DNA of 64,000 nucleotides from the NCBI RefSeq assembly GCF_026343185.1, contig NZ_JAPEMA010000001.1:5642001-5706000 (forward strand), read 5' to 3'. Both the position numbers and the translations under genes were made by a program. The stretch's first letter is position 1, and each line of letters begins with the position of its first letter. The DNA is from Streptomyces sp. NBC_00091 (lineage in GTDB: Bacteria; Actinomycetota; Actinomycetes; Streptomycetales; Streptomycetaceae). Positions 8,599 through 16,881 of the stretch are shown piece after piece. The notes beneath the pieces were generated by a model. It was given only the letters and a program-made list of their open reading frames with translations. It made no database searches and was not told the DNA's origin.

Positions 8599-9057
8599 AT
8601 GGCTGACGCAGGGACGGAGGGTCCGTTGACCGATACGAAGACCACGGGAACGGGTAACGGAGCCGGGGCGGCGCCGGCGGGCCCGCTCGAGACGGGCACG
8701 GCGCGGGTGGACGCCTGGATCTGGTCGGTCCGGCTCACCAAGACCCGCTCCGTCGCGGCGACCGCCTGCCGGGCGGGCCACGTGAAGGTCAACGGGGAGC
8801 GGGCGAAGCCCGCGCAGCAGGTGCGCGCGGGGGACGAGGTACGGCTCTTCCACGCGGGCCGCGAACGCATCGTCGTGGTCCGGCGTCCCGTGACCAAGCG
8901 GGTCGGGCCCCCGGTCGCCGCCGAGTGCTTCATCGACAACAGCCCGCCGCCGCCCACCCCCGTGGAGGCCGCGGTGGTCGGCATCCGCGACCGGGGCACG
9001 GGCCGCCCCACGAAGCGTGACCGCCGGGAGATCGAGGGCCTGCGCGGGCGCCCTTAG
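8599..9057 (+). CDS. S4-domain RNA-binding protein (Hsp15/HslR-like)
   Basis: The 152-residue protein has an S4 RNA-binding domain at about residues 36-100 (RVDAWIWSVRLTKTRS, then HVKVNGERAKPAQQVRAGD), the fold used by Hsp15 and ribosomal protein S4. The C-terminus is basic (RPTKRDRREIEGLRGRP), as in HslR relatives, which bind the 50S subunit with stalled nascent chains. A 35-residue Gly/Thr-rich leader is not part of the fold, so a later start cannot be excluded. The gene stands alone, divergent from the molybdate operon. Confidence 0.88.
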   Translation: MADAGTEGPLTDTKTTGTGNGAGAAPAGPLETGTARVDAWIWSVRLTKTRSVAATACRAGHVKVNGERAKPAQQVRAGDEVRLFHAGRERIVVVRRPVTKRVGPPVAAECFIDNSPPPPTPVEAAVVGIRDRGTGRPTKRDRREIEGLRGRP

Positions 9058-9225
9058 GGGGTGTCCGGCGGGCTCGTGGGTGCGGGTGCGGTACCTGTTG
9101 CTCCTGAGCCCCGCCAAGCCTCCCGGACACCGTACGGGGCCCCGGTGGCTCACGGCGTCGGCGGGGCTTCCGGGCGCCCCGGCCACCGGAAAGACGGGGG
9201 CTGGGGCGCCCGGGGTGCCGCCGCG
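9058..9225. terminator. Convergent intergenic region with terminator-like repeats
   Basis: This gap separates the convergent S4 gene and dhaM. A short GC hairpin (cggggc 9162-9167, gccccg 9176-9181) could terminate either gene. A 9-bp inverted repeat (ggtgtccgg 9060-9068, ccggacacc 9123-9131) brackets a 54-base segment and is of unknown meaning. No coding sequence is supported. Confidence 0.45.
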
Positions 9226-9633
9226 TCAGGCCTTGCGGTACGCGTACGCCTCCGCGGCGGCCGCCTCGACGGCCTCCAGCGGGGCCCCCGCCGAGGCGGC
9301 GACCACCGCCGCCACCGCGCCCTCCAGGAACGGCGCGTCCACCAGCCGGCACCCGTCCGGCAGTTCCCCGTCCTCCAGCAGGGCCTTCACGGTCAGCACC
9401 GAGCTGCCCAGGTCGGCGAGGAGCGCGACCCCGGCCCCCCGGTCCACCGCCGACACGGCGGCGGTGATCAGCTCCGCGCTCGTGCCCAGCCGGCCGTCGG
9501 CGGTGCCGCCCGCCGGGGCCACCGGAGCCACCGCCCCGCCCGCCGCGAGGCCCCGCGCCAGCTCCGCCACCGACTCCGCGACGCCGGCGCTGTGCGACAC
9601 CAGCACGATCCCGACGACCGGCCCGGGGCTCAC
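9226..9633 (-). CDS. dhaM: Dihydroxyacetone kinase phosphotransfer subunit DhaM (EIIA-like)
   Basis: The 135-residue protein is the phosphoryl donor of PTS-dependent dihydroxyacetone kinase. The motif GIVLVSHS places the phosphorylated His at residue 14, as in the EIIA-mannose fold. LLADLGSSVLTVKALLE (about 92-108) is the conserved second block. Only the EIIA-like domain is present; the HPr and EI-like extensions of some enterobacterial DhaM are absent, so phosphate must come from the general PTS. It is the last gene of dhaK-dhaL-dhaM and overlaps dhaL by four bases. Confidence 0.93.
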   Translation of the reverse strand: MSPGPVVGIVLVSHSAGVAESVAELARGLAAGGAVAPVAPAGGTADGRLGTSAELITAAVSAVDRGAGVALLADLGSSVLTVKALLEDGELPDGCRLVDAPFLEGAVAAVVAASAGAPLEAVEAAAAEAYAYRKA

Positions 9634-10244
9634 GCGGCCCCCGCCTCATCGGCCGCATCGGCCAGCGCGCCCAGCAGCAGGGCGGCCGAGGTGGCTCCCG
9701 GGTCCTGGTGCCCGATGCTGCGCTCCCCGAGGTAGCTGGCGCGGCCCTTGCGGGCCAGTATCGGAACCGTCGCCAGGGCCCCGCCCAACGCCGCGTCCCC
9801 GGCGGCACGGTAGGACGTACTCAGTGCCGCGACCCCCGGTACCAGCGCGTCCAGCATCGTCTTGTCGCCCGGTGCCGCCCCGCCCAGCTGGGCCACCGCG
9901 CCCACCCCCGCGTACAGGGCCTTGCGCAGCTCGTCGTCGGAGACCTCGGCGGCCTCGCCGAGCTCCTTGCCCGTGCGCCGCAGCAGCGTCCCGTACAGCG
10001 GTCCGGACGCGCCGCCCACCGTGGAGATCAGGGTGCGTCCGGCCAGTCGGAGCAGCACGCCGGGCCCGGTCGCCGGGTCGGCCGCGGCCAGCGCCGCCCG
10101 TACGGCCACGAAGCCCCGCAGCAGGTTCGACCCGTGATCGGCGTCCCCGATGGGGGAGTCCAGCTCGGTCAGCCGGTCCGCCTCCCGCTCCACCACCGCC
10201 GTGGTGGCCTCCATCCAGCGCCGGAAGAACTCCGCGTCACGCAT
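9630..10244 (-). CDS. dhaL: Dihydroxyacetone kinase ADP-binding subunit DhaL
   Basis: The 204-residue subunit holds the bound ADP that is rephosphorylated by DhaM and transfers phosphate to dihydroxyacetone on DhaK. The nucleotide and Mg-binding signature SPIGDADHGSN sits near residue 35, followed by GGASGPLYGTLLRR and GDKTMLDAL, all typical of DhaL. The ATG at 10244 has a GGAG site about 9 bases upstream. The 56-base gap to dhaK contains a perfect 12-bp palindrome (cgagtcgactcg, 10263-10274). Confidence 0.94.
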   Translation of the reverse strand: MRDAEFFRRWMEATTAVVEREADRLTELDSPIGDADHGSNLLRGFVAVRAALAAADPATGPGVLLRLAGRTLISTVGGASGPLYGTLLRRTGKELGEAAEVSDDELRKALYAGVGAVAQLGGAAPGDKTMLDALVPGVAALSTSYRAAGDAALGGALATVPILARKGRASYLGERSIGHQDPGATSAALLLGALADAADEAGAA

Positions 10245-10300
10245 CCGTGTCTCTCCTCGCCTCGAGTCGACTCGACCGCCGGGTACTTCTTCGACGCCGC

Positions 10301-11305
10301 TCAGCGGCCCCAGCGCAGGGCGGCCGTCTGCACCGGCGCGTCCCACAGGCGCAGCAGCTCGTCGTCCACCCGGCACAAGGTCACCGAACAGCCTGCCATG
10401 TCCAGGGAAGTGACGTAGTTTCCGACGAGCGCCCGCGCCACCGTCACGCCCCGCGCGGCCAGGACCGCGGACACCTCCGCGTGGAACCCGTACAGCTCCA
10501 GCAGCGGGGTCGCGCCCATCCCGTTGACCAGCAGCAGCACCGGCCCGTCCGCCGGGCCGTTCTCCGCGAGCCCCTCCAGTACGGCGCCGACCGCCACCTC
10601 GGCGATCTCCCGCGAGGTCATCATGGCGTGCCGCTCCCGGCCGGGTTCGCCATGGATTCCCACGCCCAACTCCAGCTCGCCGTCGGGGAGTTCGAAGGTC
10701 GGGCTGCCCTTCGCGGGGGTGGTGCAGGCGCTGAGCGCCACCCCGAAGCTGCGGGAGGAGTCGTTGACCCGGCGCGCGAGGCCGCCGACCCGCTCCAGCG
10801 GCGCCCCCTCCTCGGCGGCCGCCCCGGCGATCTTCTCCACGAACAGGGTGGCCCCGGTGCCCCGCCGGCCGGCGGTGTACAGGCTGTCGGTCACGGCGAC
10901 GTCGTCGTTGACGAGGACCCGCTCGACCCGCATGCCGTCCTCCTCGGCCAGCTCGGCGGCCATCTGGAAGTTCAGCACGTCCCCGGTGTAGTTCTTGACG
11001 ACGAACAGCACCCCCTGGCCGGCCTCCACGGCGCTCGCCGCGTGCAGCATCTGGTCGGGCACCGGTGAGGTGAACACCTCCCCGGGGCAGGCCGCCGAGA
11101 GCATCCCGTACCCCACGAAGCCGGCGTGCAGCGGCTCGTGCCCCGACCCGCCCCCGGACACCAGCCCGACCCGCCCGCCGGCCCGCGCGTCGCGCCGTAC
11201 GACGACCCGGCGCGCCACGTCCACGTCGAGGTCGGGGTGCGCGGCCGCCATGCCGCGCAGGGCGTCGGCGACCACGGTGTCAGCGGTGTTGATGAGCATC
11301 TTCAC
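10301..11305 (-). CDS. dhaK: Dihydroxyacetone kinase substrate-binding subunit DhaK
   Basis: The 334-residue subunit binds dihydroxyacetone covalently through a hemiaminal with His218 in GIHGEPG. Other family blocks are GLVSGGGSGHEPLH, VKNYTGDVLNF and VNGMGATPLLELY. The product, dihydroxyacetone phosphate, enters glycolysis, so the operon should serve glycerol or dihydroxyacetone use. Upstream of the start lies a loose dyad (ctgccct 11331-11337, agggcag 11357-11363) that could be a regulatory site. No glycerol dehydrogenase or dedicated regulator is adjacent. Confidence 0.95.
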   Translation of the reverse strand: MKMLINTADTVVADALRGMAAAHPDLDVDVARRVVVRRDARAGGRVGLVSGGGSGHEPLHAGFVGYGMLSAACPGEVFTSPVPDQMLHAASAVEAGQGVLFVVKNYTGDVLNFQMAAELAEEDGMRVERVLVNDDVAVTDSLYTAGRRGTGATLFVEKIAGAAAEEGAPLERVGGLARRVNDSSRSFGVALSACTTPAKGSPTFELPDGELELGVGIHGEPGRERHAMMTSREIAEVAVGAVLEGLAENGPADGPVLLLVNGMGATPLLELYGFHAEVSAVLAARGVTVARALVGNYVTSLDMAGCSVTLCRVDDELLRLWDAPVQTAALRWGR

Positions 11306-11406
11306 GGAAATCTCCCGGTGCGGTGGAGTCCTGCCCTGTGACCTGCTGCCGACGGTAGGGCAGACGGACGCGCCCCGGGGGCGGAACGCGGGCGCACCGG
11401 CCGCCG

Positions 11407-11871
11407 TCAGGCGCCCTGTTCGCGCAGCCGGCGGCTGACCTCTCCCAGGCCGTCGGCGAGCGCGTCCAGCTGCTCGGGCGTGAGCACGTCGACGAGGACC
11501 TCCCGGACGGTTGTCACATGGCCGGGGGCGGCCTCCTCCAGCCGGGCGTGGCCGGCGTCGGTGAGGACGGCGAAGATCCCGCGCACGTCGGAGGGGCAGC
11601 TGCGGCGGCGGACCAGGCCGGCCTTCTCCATCTGGGTGATCTGGTAGGTCAGGCCGCTCTTGGAGTTGATCAGCCCGTTGGCGAGTTCCGTCATGCGCAG
11701 CTCCCGGCCGGGCGCCGCGGCGAGCCGTACGAGGATCTCGTATTGCGGGTGGGAGAGTCCGGAATCATCCTTGAGCTGCTGGTCGAGACGCCGGTTCACC
11801 AGTGCGGAGGCGGCCAGGAAGCCCCTCCAGGCCCGCATCTCGCGCTCGTCGAGCCATCTCGTCCCGTCCAT
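11407..11871 (-). CDS. MarR family transcriptional regulator
   Basis: The protein has 154 residues from the ATG at 11871 (a GTG at 11886 would add five). A winged helix covers about residues 40-110, with LSHPQYEILVRLAA, LRMTELANGLINSKSGLTYQ as the recognition region and RRRSCPSDVRGIFAVLTDAG as the wing. It is transcribed divergently from a DoxX-type gene, and two copies of TTCGAATTTGAA lie between them. The likely role is local repression of both genes. The ligand is unknown; MarR proteins paired with DoxX often respond to quinones or oxidants. Confidence 0.9.
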   Translation of the reverse strand: MDGTRWLDEREMRAWRGFLAASALVNRRLDQQLKDDSGLSHPQYEILVRLAAAPGRELRMTELANGLINSKSGLTYQITQMEKAGLVRRRSCPSDVRGIFAVLTDAGHARLEEAAPGHVTTVREVLVDVLTPEQLDALADGLGEVSRRLREQGA

Positions 11872-11889
11872 GACGTCAGAGTACACAAG

Positions 11890-11918
11890 TTGTTCGAATT
11901 TGAATCAGTAGCTAGGCT
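11890..11918 (+). promoter_or_regulatory. Probable promoter of the DoxX gene
   Basis: TTGTTC (11890-11895) and TAGGCT (11913-11918) are separated by 17 bases and resemble vegetative -35 and -10 elements. The predicted start near 11925 is about 55 bases before the DoxX ATG. Both MarR-type boxes overlap or flank this promoter. Confidence 0.45.
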
Positions 11919-11942
11919 CGAAGTCGCCGGTTCGAATTTGAA
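11893..11942. promoter_or_regulatory. Two identical MarR operator boxes
   Basis: TTCGAATTTGAA occurs at 11893-11904 and 11931-11942 as direct repeats 38 bases apart. Each is a near-palindrome with half sites TTCGAA and TTTGAA. The first overlaps the predicted -35 and the second follows the predicted start, as expected for repression of doxX with autoregulation of the marR gene. Confidence 0.65.
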
Positions 11943-11979
11943 CTACTCCCCTCGGGCCGTCAGACCGGAAGGAATCCCC

Positions 11980-12546
11980 ATGACCCGCGCCTCCGCCACC
12001 ACGACGAAGGCCCCGGCCACCGCCCCGGCCGCCTCCGCCACCACCCCGGCCGACACCGCCGCCTACGACGCAGGCCTGCTCCTGCTGCGCGTCGTCCTCG
12101 GCCTCACCGTGGCCGCCCACGGAACCCAGAAGCTCTTCGGCTGGTTCGGCGGCGGTGGGATCAGCGGCACCGGCCGGTTCTTCACCGCCACCGGCTACCC
12201 GGCGGGCGACACCATGGCCGCCGTCGCCGGCCTCACCGAGACCCTCGGCGGCCTCGGTCTCGCCCTCGGCCTGCTCACCCCGCTCGCCGGGGCGGCCGTC
12301 GCCGGCACGATGATCAACGCCATGGCCGTCCACGGCGCCGGGGCCTTCTTCGCCCCCAAGGGCATGGAGTACGAACTCCTGCTCGCCACGGCCGCCGCCG
12401 CCCTCACCCTCACCGGCCCCGGCCGCCACGCCGTCGACCGCCTCCTGCCCGTCCCCGCCCTGCGCACGCACCGCCTGGCCATCGGCGCCCCGGCCCTCGC
12501 CCTCGGCGTGGCCCTCGCCGCCGTCACCCTCCTCGTCCGCGACTAG
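11980..12546 (+). CDS. DoxX family membrane protein
   Basis: The 188-residue protein has an Ala/Thr/Pro-rich leader of about 28 residues and then four hydrophobic segments. The DoxX signature GLTVAAHGTQKLFGWFGG is at about residues 42-60. DoxX proteins are small four-helix integral membrane proteins linked to oxidative-stress and thiol homeostasis, with biochemical function still unclear. GGAAGGA lies 6 bases before the ATG. Divergence from a MarR gene with shared operators suggests inducible expression. Confidence 0.9.
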   Translation: MTRASATTTKAPATAPAASATTPADTAAYDAGLLLLRVVLGLTVAAHGTQKLFGWFGGGGISGTGRFFTATGYPAGDTMAAVAGLTETLGGLGLALGLLTPLAGAAVAGTMINAMAVHGAGAFFAPKGMEYELLLATAAAALTLTGPGRHAVDRLLPVPALRTHRLAIGAPALALGVALAAVTLLVRD

Positions 12547-12566
12547 CGCGTCCCTCCGTCCGCTCT

Positions 12567-12583
12567 CGAGCCCGACGGGCTCG
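12567..12583 (+). terminator. Hairpin after the DoxX gene
   Basis: Cgagccc (12567-12573) and gggctcg (12577-12583) form a perfect 7-bp stem with a 3-base loop, 20 bases after the doxX stop. It separates doxX from the next MarR-like gene. Confidence 0.6.
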
Positions 12584-12607
12584 CACGCGCCGCCGCGAGG
12601 TAGCGTC

Positions 12608-13132
12608 GTGATCATGAACCCGTCGACCGACAGCACCACCGACCAGGCGCCCGCCGATCCGGCCGTCACCGACGACCTGCTGGCCACCCAGCCCATCGGC
12701 TACTGGAGCGGCCTGGCCCAGGAGGCCGTCGCCCGGCACCTGCGCGACGCCATGGCCCGGATCGACGTCACGCAGCCGCAGTACTGGGTGCTCAACCGGG
12801 TGAACGGCAGGCCGGGCGCTCCGGGCCGCGAGGAAGTGGTCACCCAGCTGACCCCCCTCGCGGACGGGCCGCACGAGATCGCCCGGGTCGTCGACCAGCT
12901 GCTCCACCGCGGCTGGCTCCGGACCGACGACCAGCGGCGCCTGCACCTCACCGGCGAGGGGGAGGCGGCCCGGCTCCGGCTGCGCGCGCTGGTGACCGAG
13001 CTGCGCGCCGTCGTCCACCAGGGCATCGACGACGAGGAGTACGTGGCCGCGCTCAAGGTGCTGCGCAGGATGATCGCCAATGTCGAGGGCGCCGCGGGAC
13101 CTCGGGGAGGCCGTGGCGCGCAGGCGGATTGA
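12608..13132 (+). CDS. MarR-like winged-helix regulator
   Basis: The product has 174 residues from the GTG at 12608, which has GAGG seven bases upstream; the ATG at 12614 is the alternative. Motifs such as DVTQPQYWVLNRV, then LADGPHEIARVVDQLLHRGWLRTDDQRRLHLT are a MarR-type winged helix with recognition helix and wing. An acidic-hydrophobic C-terminal helix (DDEEYVAALKVLRRMIANV) is typical of the dimer interface. It precedes the GH15 gene by 29 bases on the same strand, so they could be cotranscribed. Target and ligand are unknown. Confidence 0.82.
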   Translation: MIMNPSTDSTTDQAPADPAVTDDLLATQPIGYWSGLAQEAVARHLRDAMARIDVTQPQYWVLNRVNGRPGAPGREEVVTQLTPLADGPHEIARVVDQLLHRGWLRTDDQRRLHLTGEGEAARLRLRALVTELRAVVHQGIDDEEYVAALKVLRRMIANVEGAAGPRGGRGAQAD

Positions 13133-13161
13133 CCCCGGGCATTTGGGGGAACAGCGGATAA

Positions 13162-14955
13162 ATGACACAAGCCATCGAAGACTACGCACTCATCGGCGAC
13201 CTGATGACCAGCGCACTGGTCGGCCGCGACGGGTCCATCGACTGGCTGTGCCTGCCCCACTTCGACTCCGCCGCCTGCTTCGCCGCCCTCCTCGGGAACA
13301 AGGAGAACGGCCACTGGCGCATCGCCCCGGCCGAGGCCGGGGAGGGCCGGCGCTGCACGCGCCGGGCCTACGCCGACGGCTCGCTGGTCCTGGAGTCCTA
13401 CTGGGAGACCGACGACGGCACCGTCAAGGTCGTCGACTTCATGCCGCAGCGCGACAGCGCGCCCGACCTGATGCGGATCGTCGAAGGGGTCTCCGGCCGG
13501 GTCACCGTCCGCAGCACCCTGCGGCTGCGCTTCGACTACGGCCACGTCGTCCCCTGGGTCCGGCGCAGCGAGGGCGACCGGGTCGCGGTCGCCGGACCCG
13601 ACTCGGTGTGGTTCCGCAGCGAGCCGCCCGTGCGGACCTGGGGCGAGGACCGCAGCACCCGCTCGGAGTTCACCGTCGGCGCCGGGGAGAAGGTCGCCTT
13701 CGTGCTGACCTGGCACCCCTCGCACGAGACCCGCCCCGAGCGCGCCGACCCGTACGAGGCGCTGGAGCAGAGCCTCGCCGACTGGCGGGAGTGGAGCGCC
13801 CAATGCCGTTACGAGGGCCCGTACCGGGAGGCCGTGACCCGCTCCCTGATCACCCTCAAGGCCCTCACCTTCGCCCCGACCGGCGGGATCGTCGCCGCCG
13901 CCACCACCTCCCTGCCCGAGGAGCTCGGCGGCGTCCGCAACTGGGACTACCGCTACTGCTGGCTGCGCGACTCCACCCTGACCCTGGGCGCGCTCGTGTC
14001 CACCGGCTTCCTCGACGAGGCCCGCGCCTGGCGGGCCTGGCTGCTGCGCGCGGTCGCGGGCGACCCGGCGGACCTCCAGATCATGTACGGGATCGCCGGC
14101 GAACGCCGCATCCCCGAGACCGAACTGCCCTGGCTGCGCGGCTACGCCTCCTCCGCGCCGGTCCGTACCGGGAACGCCGCCGTGGACCAGCTCCAGCTGG
14201 ACGTGTACGGAGAGGTCCTCGACTCCCTCCACCTGGCGCGGGCCTGCGGTCTGGCCTCGGAGCGGCACGCCTGGAAGATCCAGCTCGCCCTCCTCGACTT
14301 CCTGGAGCGCAACTGGCACCGCCCCGACGAGGGCCTGTGGGAGGTGCGCGGCCCGCGGCGCCACTTCACGCACTCCAAGGTGATGGCCTGGGTCGCCGCC
14401 GACCGGGCCGTGCGGACCCTGGAGGGCGCCCCCCACCTGCCGGGCGACGTGCAGCGCTGGCGGGCCATGCGGGACGAGGTGCACCGCGACGTCTGCGACA
14501 AGGGCTACGACCCCGAGCGGGGCACCTTCACCCAGTACTACGGCTCGCGCGAGCTCGACGCGGCGACCCTGCTGATCCCCCGGGTCGGCTTCCTGCCGCC
14601 CGACGACCCCCGCGTCATCGGCACCGTCGACGCCGTACGGGCGGAACTGGGCAGCAGCGGCCTGGTCCGCCGCTACAGCACCGAAGGCCCCTCCGTCGAC
14701 GGGCTGCCCGGCGACGAAGGGGCCTTCCTGGCCTGCTCGTTCTGGCTGGCGGACGCCCTGCACATGACGGGCCGCGGCAAGGAGGCCCGGGAACTCTTCG
14801 AGCGGCTGCTGGCCGTACGCAACGACGTCGGCCTGCTGGCCGAGGAGTACGACCCCCGCACCGGACGCCAGCTCGGCAACTTCCCGCAGGCGTTCAGCCA
14901 CGTCGGCCTGGTGAACACCGCGATCGCCCTGTCCGCTCCGGACCCCGCGCACTGA
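13162..14955 (+). CDS. GH15 family glycoside hydrolase (trehalase- or glucoamylase-like)
   Basis: The 597-residue protein has no signal peptide and so should act in the cytosol. The N-terminal IEDYALIGDLMTSALVGRDG and DWLCLPHFDS match the beta-sandwich region of actinobacterial GH15. The (alpha/alpha)6 barrel carries ELGGVRNWDYRYCWLRD, around the first acid region, and the C-terminal EEYDPRTGRQLGNFPQAFSH, with the catalytic base Glu. Characterised mycobacterial relatives are trehalases; others are alpha-glucosidases, so substrate cannot be fixed here. The stop is duplicated in a perfect 13-bp tandem repeat (14943-14968). Confidence 0.93.
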   Translation: MTQAIEDYALIGDLMTSALVGRDGSIDWLCLPHFDSAACFAALLGNKENGHWRIAPAEAGEGRRCTRRAYADGSLVLESYWETDDGTVKVVDFMPQRDSAPDLMRIVEGVSGRVTVRSTLRLRFDYGHVVPWVRRSEGDRVAVAGPDSVWFRSEPPVRTWGEDRSTRSEFTVGAGEKVAFVLTWHPSHETRPERADPYEALEQSLADWREWSAQCRYEGPYREAVTRSLITLKALTFAPTGGIVAAATTSLPEELGGVRNWDYRYCWLRDSTLTLGALVSTGFLDEARAWRAWLLRAVAGDPADLQIMYGIAGERRIPETELPWLRGYASSAPVRTGNAAVDQLQLDVYGEVLDSLHLARACGLASERHAWKIQLALLDFLERNWHRPDEGLWEVRGPRRHFTHSKVMAWVAADRAVRTLEGAPHLPGDVQRWRAMRDEVHRDVCDKGYDPERGTFTQYYGSRELDAATLLIPRVGFLPPDDPRVIGTVDAVRAELGSSGLVRRYSTEGPSVDGLPGDEGAFLACSFWLADALHMTGRGKEARELFERLLAVRNDVGLLAEEYDPRTGRQLGNFPQAFSHVGLVNTAIALSAPDPAH

Positions 14956-14982
14956 CCCCGCGCACTGACCCCGGCCACGGCA

Positions 14983-15013
14983 GCGGGGCCGCCGCGATAC
15001 GCGACGGCCCCGC
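14983..15013. terminator. Bidirectional terminator between GH15 and permease genes
   Basis: Gcggggccg (14983-14991) pairs with cggccccgc (15005-15013), a 9-bp GC stem with a 13-base loop, between two convergent genes. Confidence 0.65.
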
Positions 15014-15025
15014 GGTGCGCGGCGG

Positions 15026-16432
15026 CTACGCCGCCTGCGCTTCCTCCGTGTCCGGGATGGTGACCAGCCAGCGCGAGTCCTTGTGCGGCCGCAGGTACAG
15101 CGCCCAGTACAGGGTGGCCACGGCGGTGATGCCACCGGTCCACAGCAGGTACTGGGTCTCCTGCTGGGTCAGGATGTACGCGAACACCAGGATCAGTGCG
15201 ATCGGCACGGCCGGCCACAGCGGCATCCGCCAGGCGGCGCTGTCGCGGTGCGCCCCGCGCCGGCTGAACAGCGCGGCCACCGCCACCAGCAGGTACATGC
15301 CGGTCACCGACACGCCGGTCACCCCGTACAGGGTGTCGAGGTTGACGAAGCACATCGCCGCGCCCGGGAGGCCGACCAGAAGGGTGGCCACCCACGGGGA
15401 GCCGAAGCGGCCCAGCCGCGACAGAGCGCGGTTGACGGGCTCGGGCCAGGCCTTGTCGCGGGCGGAGGCGAACAGCACCCGGGAGTTCTGGATGACCATC
15501 ACGATGCCGGCGTTGACGATGGCCAGGGCCACGCAGAGGCTGACGAAGGTGCCGACGGCCGAGTTCGACCAGGCCGTCACCATCGCGCCGAGGTCTCCGG
15601 AGGCCAGTGCCTCCAGGTCCGGGGCGCCCATGGTGATCGCGATGACCGGGACCAGGATGACGGCGGCGGAGATGGCGAGGGTCGCGAGCACGGTCCGCGG
15701 GACGTTGCGGCGCGGCTGCTCCAGCTCCTCGGAGAGGTAGACGGCGGTCGAGAAGCCCTGGGTGACGAAGAGTGCGATCGCCAGCCCGGAGACCACCATC
15801 ATGGCGGTCACCGTGGAGACGCCGCCGCCCTCGGCGGCCACCGAACCGTGCACCAGGGCGTCGGCGCCCCGCTCGCTGTGCGCGAAGCCGAGCACGGCGA
15901 CCAGCGCGGCGGCGACCACCTCGAGGACGAGGAAGACGCCCGTGATCCACGCGTTGGCCCGCAGGTCCAGCAGACCGGCGAGGGTGGCGAGCAGCATCAC
16001 GCCGCCGCCGGCCACCGGGGCCGGTATGTCGATCACCGGGGCGAGGTAGTCGGCCGTACCCATCGCGATCACCGGCGGCACGATCATCACCACCAGCAGG
16101 GACAGTACGAAGACCAGCCAGCCGGCGAGCCGGCCCGCGAGGGTGGAGACCATGGCGTACTCGCCGCCCGCGCTGGGGATGAGCGTGCCCAGCTCCGAGT
16201 AGCAGAACGCCACGCCGATGCACAGCAGCGAACCGATGGCGATGGTGAGCGCGGTCCAGGTACCGAGGCCCGCGAAGAGGTCGGGCACGACGACGAAGAG
16301 GGTCGAGGCGGGCGTCACGCACGACAGCGTGAGCAGGGTGCCGCCCACGACGCCGATGGAGCGCTTGAGCTTCTGCGGGGTGGGCCCGGTGGCGGGGGCG
16401 AGGGCCTGTGGTGCGCTGATCGTGTCAGTCAT
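15026..16432 (-). CDS. APC family amino acid permease
   Basis: The 468-residue protein has about 12 hydrophobic segments. The first helices carry GVVGGTLLTLSCVTPAS, an equivalent of the glycine-rich unwound substrate site of APC transporters, and a later conserved block is SELGTLIPSAGGEYAMVS. It should be a cytoplasmic membrane amino-acid or polyamine symporter; substrate cannot be told. The ATG at 16432 lacks a strong ribosome site. Upstream lies a long intergenic region with a 9-bp dyad. Confidence 0.9.
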   Translation of the reverse strand: MTDTISAPQALAPATGPTPQKLKRSIGVVGGTLLTLSCVTPASTLFVVVPDLFAGLGTWTALTIAIGSLLCIGVAFCYSELGTLIPSAGGEYAMVSTLAGRLAGWLVFVLSLLVVMIVPPVIAMGTADYLAPVIDIPAPVAGGGVMLLATLAGLLDLRANAWITGVFLVLEVVAAALVAVLGFAHSERGADALVHGSVAAEGGGVSTVTAMMVVSGLAIALFVTQGFSTAVYLSEELEQPRRNVPRTVLATLAISAAVILVPVIAITMGAPDLEALASGDLGAMVTAWSNSAVGTFVSLCVALAIVNAGIVMVIQNSRVLFASARDKAWPEPVNRALSRLGRFGSPWVATLLVGLPGAAMCFVNLDTLYGVTGVSVTGMYLLVAVAALFSRRGAHRDSAAWRMPLWPAVPIALILVFAYILTQQETQYLLWTGGITAVATLYWALYLRPHKDSRWLVTIPDTEEAQAA

Positions 16433-16881
16433 CGGTGCGGTGTTTCCGATCGGCAGATGCGGTGAAGGAGTGCGGGAGCGGTATCGCCTCCGGGGCGGTG
16501 GTGGGCACTTCGTTCGCTGGCTCCCGGGCCGCTATGCAAGCTCCACGAGATCCGCAGGTCAATAGCTGTTCACCTGCGGAATCCATCGTGGATCACCCCT
16601 CTGATCGACTGATCCGGGTGTTAAGGCCGCGTAAATATTGACCGGTCGGGGGGTGCGGGAACCGCAGCGAGATCCAATGAATTTCCCTCCGCTTTGCCCG
16701 GGCGCAGGAGATTTCCCGAGACGGCCGGGTGGGAGTTGTGGAGGGGCCTGGGGGCCTATGCCGCATGAGCCGGGATCGTCCCCTGGGCCGATGGGCACGG
16801 GGCGGCGGGCCGCGAGAATTCCTGGCACAAGATCGCTTGGCGGCCCCTGACCGGCCGCCGCACGGACTCGGGGAGATCCAC
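16433..16881. promoter_or_regulatory. Divergent 449-bp intergenic region with a 9-bp dyad
   Basis: This region separates the permease from the serine hydrolase. The one strong element is tccgcaggt (16551-16559) and acctgcgga (16572-16580), a perfect 9-bp inverted repeat with a 12-base spacer, about 120 bases upstream of the permease start. It is a candidate operator. AT-richer sequence (taaatattgacc, about 16631) may be promoter DNA. I see no credible gene; the open frame through 16729 lacks coding-like composition. Confidence 0.5.

Noticed and set aside
13080..15740. 886-codon forward frame overlapping the GH15 gene and the permease
   Set aside because: Arg/Pro-rich low-complexity translation in the +1 frame of GH15 and antisense to the permease; both true genes have clear family motifs.
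16729..16881. N-terminal extension of the serine hydrolase at 16882
   Set aside because: The GTG at 16882 has GGGAG at good spacing and directly begins a signal peptide; the upstream 51 codons lack coding character.
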